Assembly (NCBI GenBank): GCA_001683735.1
Contig: LUGG01000004.1
Span: 620,001-684,000, forward strand
DNA: 64,000 nt
From: Grifola frondosa
Lineage: Eukaryota; Basidiomycota; Agaricomycetes; Polyporales; Grifolaceae
Reading direction: 5' to 3'
The translations under genes were made by a program, and so were the position numbers. Below, piece after piece: positions 61,033 through 64,000 of the stretch (the stretch's first letter is position 1; each line of letters opens with the position of its first letter). Under the pieces are notes generated by a model, which saw nothing but the letters and a program-made list of their open reading frames with translations, was not told the DNA's origin and did no database searches.

Positions 61033-63930
61033 ATGTCGCGCATGTCCACCGCCCAAGTCATTGCGATTGGCGAATACTTACACCCTGATTTCGACCCTGC
61101 CACTCTTACCGTCCCGCAGCTCCTCGGCGTGTTCGGCTTCCACCAGATCCCTTACCCCTCTCAGTATACGAAGGCTAAACTCGTGCAGCTCTTCAAAGAT
61201 GAGATACAACCTCAAGCAAAGAAGTTTACCAAGGAGAGATTAAAGCGCGAGAATAGTCAAGCGAGCGATGATGGTATTAAGGATGGAGTCACGGGCAAGC
61301 TCATTAATGAGAAGGTACGCGATATTCTTGTATGCAATCCCTTTCCTCGTACGCTCAACATGCACACAGCCTATCAGACGGTCCACTAGACGTACATCGC
61401 GAGCGCCTTCCCATGACGATGTACGCGAACCGGAGCCTGCGCCGGTCGCTCCTGTTAGTGGATATTTGTCTCTGTGTTGCAATCTATATTCTGACCACCG
61501 TTTGTCTCAACGCATAGCCTAAGCGTAGACGATCGTCCGCAGAACCGTCCATAGGCGGCCCCTCGAGACGCAAGACGATAAAGCCGATAGAACCTCCCGT
61601 CGCCGAAGAGAGCGAACCTGAGGAGGAAGTATTAGTCCGCAAGGTTGGCCGCAGCAAGAAGAGCGTAAGTATACTAAAGTCACATGTTATTTTCAATCAC
61701 AAATTGAGGTGCTTCATGTTATGAGTCGGCAGATGCAGCTACGCAGGCTCGACGCGTCTCACAGGCTATAGCTGAAGAACACGACTCTGGCTGGGAGGAC
61801 AATAATATTTTCCAATCTGGTGCCGAGTCGTCTTCTCCCGCGCGCCCTTCCCCTGCCCGCGTCCGCACTCGTCGCACGAGCGTCGCGCCCCGACTACCTG
61901 TAAAGTCGCGCAAGTCGATGTCGGCGCCTCCGGAATATGCTTCCTCGCCTTCTCCACCCAAGGCCAAAGGCAAGGGGAGGGCCAGCGTTTCTACCGTGAA
62001 GCCGCCGGAGAGTAGCTTTGAACCTCGCTTACCCCCTGGCGTGGTTAGGGAGAATAAAGCGGCTGTCGCGAAGGCAGAGAAGAGCACTTTCTTATCGGAG
62101 GTGTTTACCCCAGTCACTCCTAGAAGAGTATCGATTGTGCGGGACGATCTCAAAGAACAGGAAGAGGAGCACAATCAAATGCAAGCCCTTGCAGCTGCGA
62201 TCGCGACCTCTGGGGGCGAAGTGCGTGCGCAACTTCTAGAGGAAGTCGAAGAGGAGGATGAAGAGGAAATCGAAGGGGAGGGTGAGGAAGAGAACGATGA
62301 ATTTGGAGTGGACGACGACCAAGTCGATGCTGTGTCGCAACGTATCTCAGAAGGCGGTCGCCTTGCGAAACACCAGCCCCAAGGACTTCCTGCGTCAACT
62401 TCATGGAGCCGCCGTGTCTTAACCGCCATCATTGTGGTGCTGGGCTCTTGGATTCTACATGAATTCCAGCAAGAGTCCAAGCCGATTGGCTTCTGTGATG
62501 CTGGCAGATCGACCAATGCGGTTCTAGAGGACCTTAGAGCCCACCGCGTCGCGGTCGAGAGCTGCAACCGAGAGAACCGAACGATGCTCTATCTCTCATC
62601 GGACCCAGGTTCTACCGAGTCTGTGCTCTCTCCTGTATCCACTGCTTCTGCCGTGGACTGGGAGAGCGGCCATGCAGTTGACGTTGGTGCATCGACCATA
62701 GAGGCGGAACGTTGTCCTGCTCTACCACTCCCTCTTCTACCCCAACCTGATGCTTGCACGCCCTGCCCTCTGTATGCGACGTGTACGCCGTCCACAATTA
62801 CTTGCGATGTTGGTTACATCCTCCGACCGCATCCATTTCTGTTCTTCGTGCCTGTCCCCGGCTCTTCTGGATCTTCTAGCTCTCCCCAGGTCTACAATCG
62901 CACGTCACATTTCTTCTCAACCTCCGACCTCCCGCAGTTAATCTATGCGGCTGTTTCCACGCTGGACGGCTTCCCTGGGATTGGACCCGTAGTACTTCCT
63001 CCGCATTGTGCAGAAGACCCACGGCGCAAACGTCACATTGGACAGCTGGGGAAAGCCGTTGAGGCACACCTTGCGGCAGAACGCGGTCGTAGATTGTGCG
63101 AAGGTGTTGGCGTTGGGTTACCCGAAGGCGACGAAGCCACCGAAGCGAAGCGTTGGGGTCTCGAATTGGATAAACTCAAGGAAGACTTCAGAAAGAAAAC
63201 TGCAGTGAGTGCCGATGATGATGATGATTTGACATCACACTGAATGGTGCCTTGACGTACAGCCCGGTTTATTGGATACATTGGATGATACGTTCAACGA
63301 AGCTGTCCAACAGCTCGTTCAATGGGGCGGCGTCATTATGGGGGAAGATGCGGAGTACGTCCGCGACTACGGCCTCAGTTTCTCTGGATGCTGATGTCAT
63401 TGTTTTTTCTCAGCGGGAAGCGATACCTCGCTCATAGGACTCCTGTCATGGACTGGACGTGTACGCTGAGAGTGAAAGCAAGGGACGCTTGGTCGGAGTG
63501 GCAGAGGTCAATCATTGGTGCGCACTGCCTGGGCGTCCGATCATCTGCCCGTTAACACTTACTAACTGCTTATGTAGGTACTATGTTCGCGGTGGCGGCT
63601 ATCTTATATATCAGGCGCCGACAAGCTCAGAAGGCTATCGAGAACCGACGTGTCGCACATCTTGTGACTGTAGCACTGGAGCTCCTACGTAACCAGGAGA
63701 TCCTTCATTACACTGATCCTGTTGCGGAGCCGGCGCCGTATCTATCATCGTTGCAGCTCCGGGATCTCGTGCTGCAGGACGAGCACAACGTGCGCGCCCG
63801 CAGCAAGCTGTGGAATCGCGTGGAGAGGGTCGTGGAAGGTAATGCCAATGTAAGAACGAACTTGGAGGAGGTGAGGGGCGGCGATGAGTTGCGCGTATGG
63901 CGTTGGGTGGCAGTGCGGGAAAACCACTGA
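61033..63930 (+). CDS. SRC1: Inner nuclear membrane protein of the Src1/Heh1/MAN1 family
   Basis: This protein tethers chromatin and nuclear pores to the inner nuclear membrane. The start MSRMSTAQVIAIGEYLHPDF begins the HeH/LEM-like helix-extension-helix domain (TVPQLLGVFGFHQIPYPSQY, KAKLVQLFKDEIQPQ). A basic and acidic nucleoplasmic region follows (PKRRRSSAEPS, EEVEEEDEEEIEGEGEEEND). The first membrane helix is VLTAIIVVLGSWILHEF. The lumenal MAN1/Src1 C-terminal domain has paired cysteines (CTPCPLYATC), WGGVIMG and DWTCTLRVKARDAWSEWQRS. The second helix is TMFAVAAILYI, then a winged-helix tail (ENRRVAHLVTVALELLRNQE) and VWRWVAVRENH. The chain of about 840 residues joins across five introns without frame errors; the first intron is long (about 61315-61516). 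Confidence 0.9.
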
Positions 63931-64000
63931 GCCCTGTACGATTCGAAGAGAGCGGGAGAATTGTTGCTTGAACGGTCTGCCGACCGGACGTCCATTTTTT

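Overview
This window comes from a filamentous basidiomycete fungus, most likely an Agaricomycete. Genes lie densely on both strands and are cut by many introns of about 45-70 nt with GT..AG ends. The content is typical of that group: a GT48 beta-1,3-glucan synthase, a DUF6533-type membrane protein, an opsin-related HSP30/YRO2 protein, a P450, a blue-copper cell-surface protein and several zinc-cluster regulators. About 27 protein genes can be supported. I saw no rRNA, tRNA, CRISPR array or intact transposon.

Layout: 1-10940 holds the end of an LRR-like gene (minus), the large FKS1 glucan synthase (plus) and a DUF6533 membrane gene (minus). 11644-13975 is the first of three paralogous regulators that each carry two Zn2Cys6 clusters in tandem. 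14555-24247 holds a coiled-coil protein, a small broken gene, the mRNA export adaptor Yra1/ALY, an FHIP-type dynein-adaptor subunit, a DNAJC9-like histone co-chaperone and a small secreted protein. 24613-34616 holds a multipass membrane protein, a SET methyltransferase, a short-chain dehydrogenase and a long disordered nuclear-type protein. 35160-41073 holds zinc-cluster paralogs 2 and 3 side by side. 41285-46768 holds an opsin-related protein and a divergent aldo-keto reductase / cytochrome P450 pair. 47028-54354 holds an OTUD6-type deubiquitinase, the AP-1 beta-adaptin, a NEPRO-like nucleolar protein and mitochondrial sulfide:quinone oxidoreductase. 55185-63930 holds an Mso1-like secretion protein, a GPI-type cupredoxin, an O-methyltransferase and the inner nuclear membrane protein Src1/Heh1.

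Most genes are unrelated housekeeping functions: wall synthesis, vesicle traffic, nuclear envelope, mRNA export, chromatin. The part that looks most local and accessory is 35-47 kb, where two recently duplicated regulators lie next to a divergent oxidoreductase/P450 pair. The two most interesting signals are the tandem double zinc-cluster family and a cluster of five perfect MluI cell-cycle boxes (ACGCGT) in 53 bp immediately upstream of the DNAJC9-like gene.

Technical caution: several conserved genes (FKS1, beta-adaptin, the FHIP gene, the disordered gene) lose frame by one base, often exactly at runs of four or five C or G. This looks like homopolymer undercalling in the assembly rather than gene death. 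Gene ends below are reliable where stated, but single-frame translations of those genes are broken.
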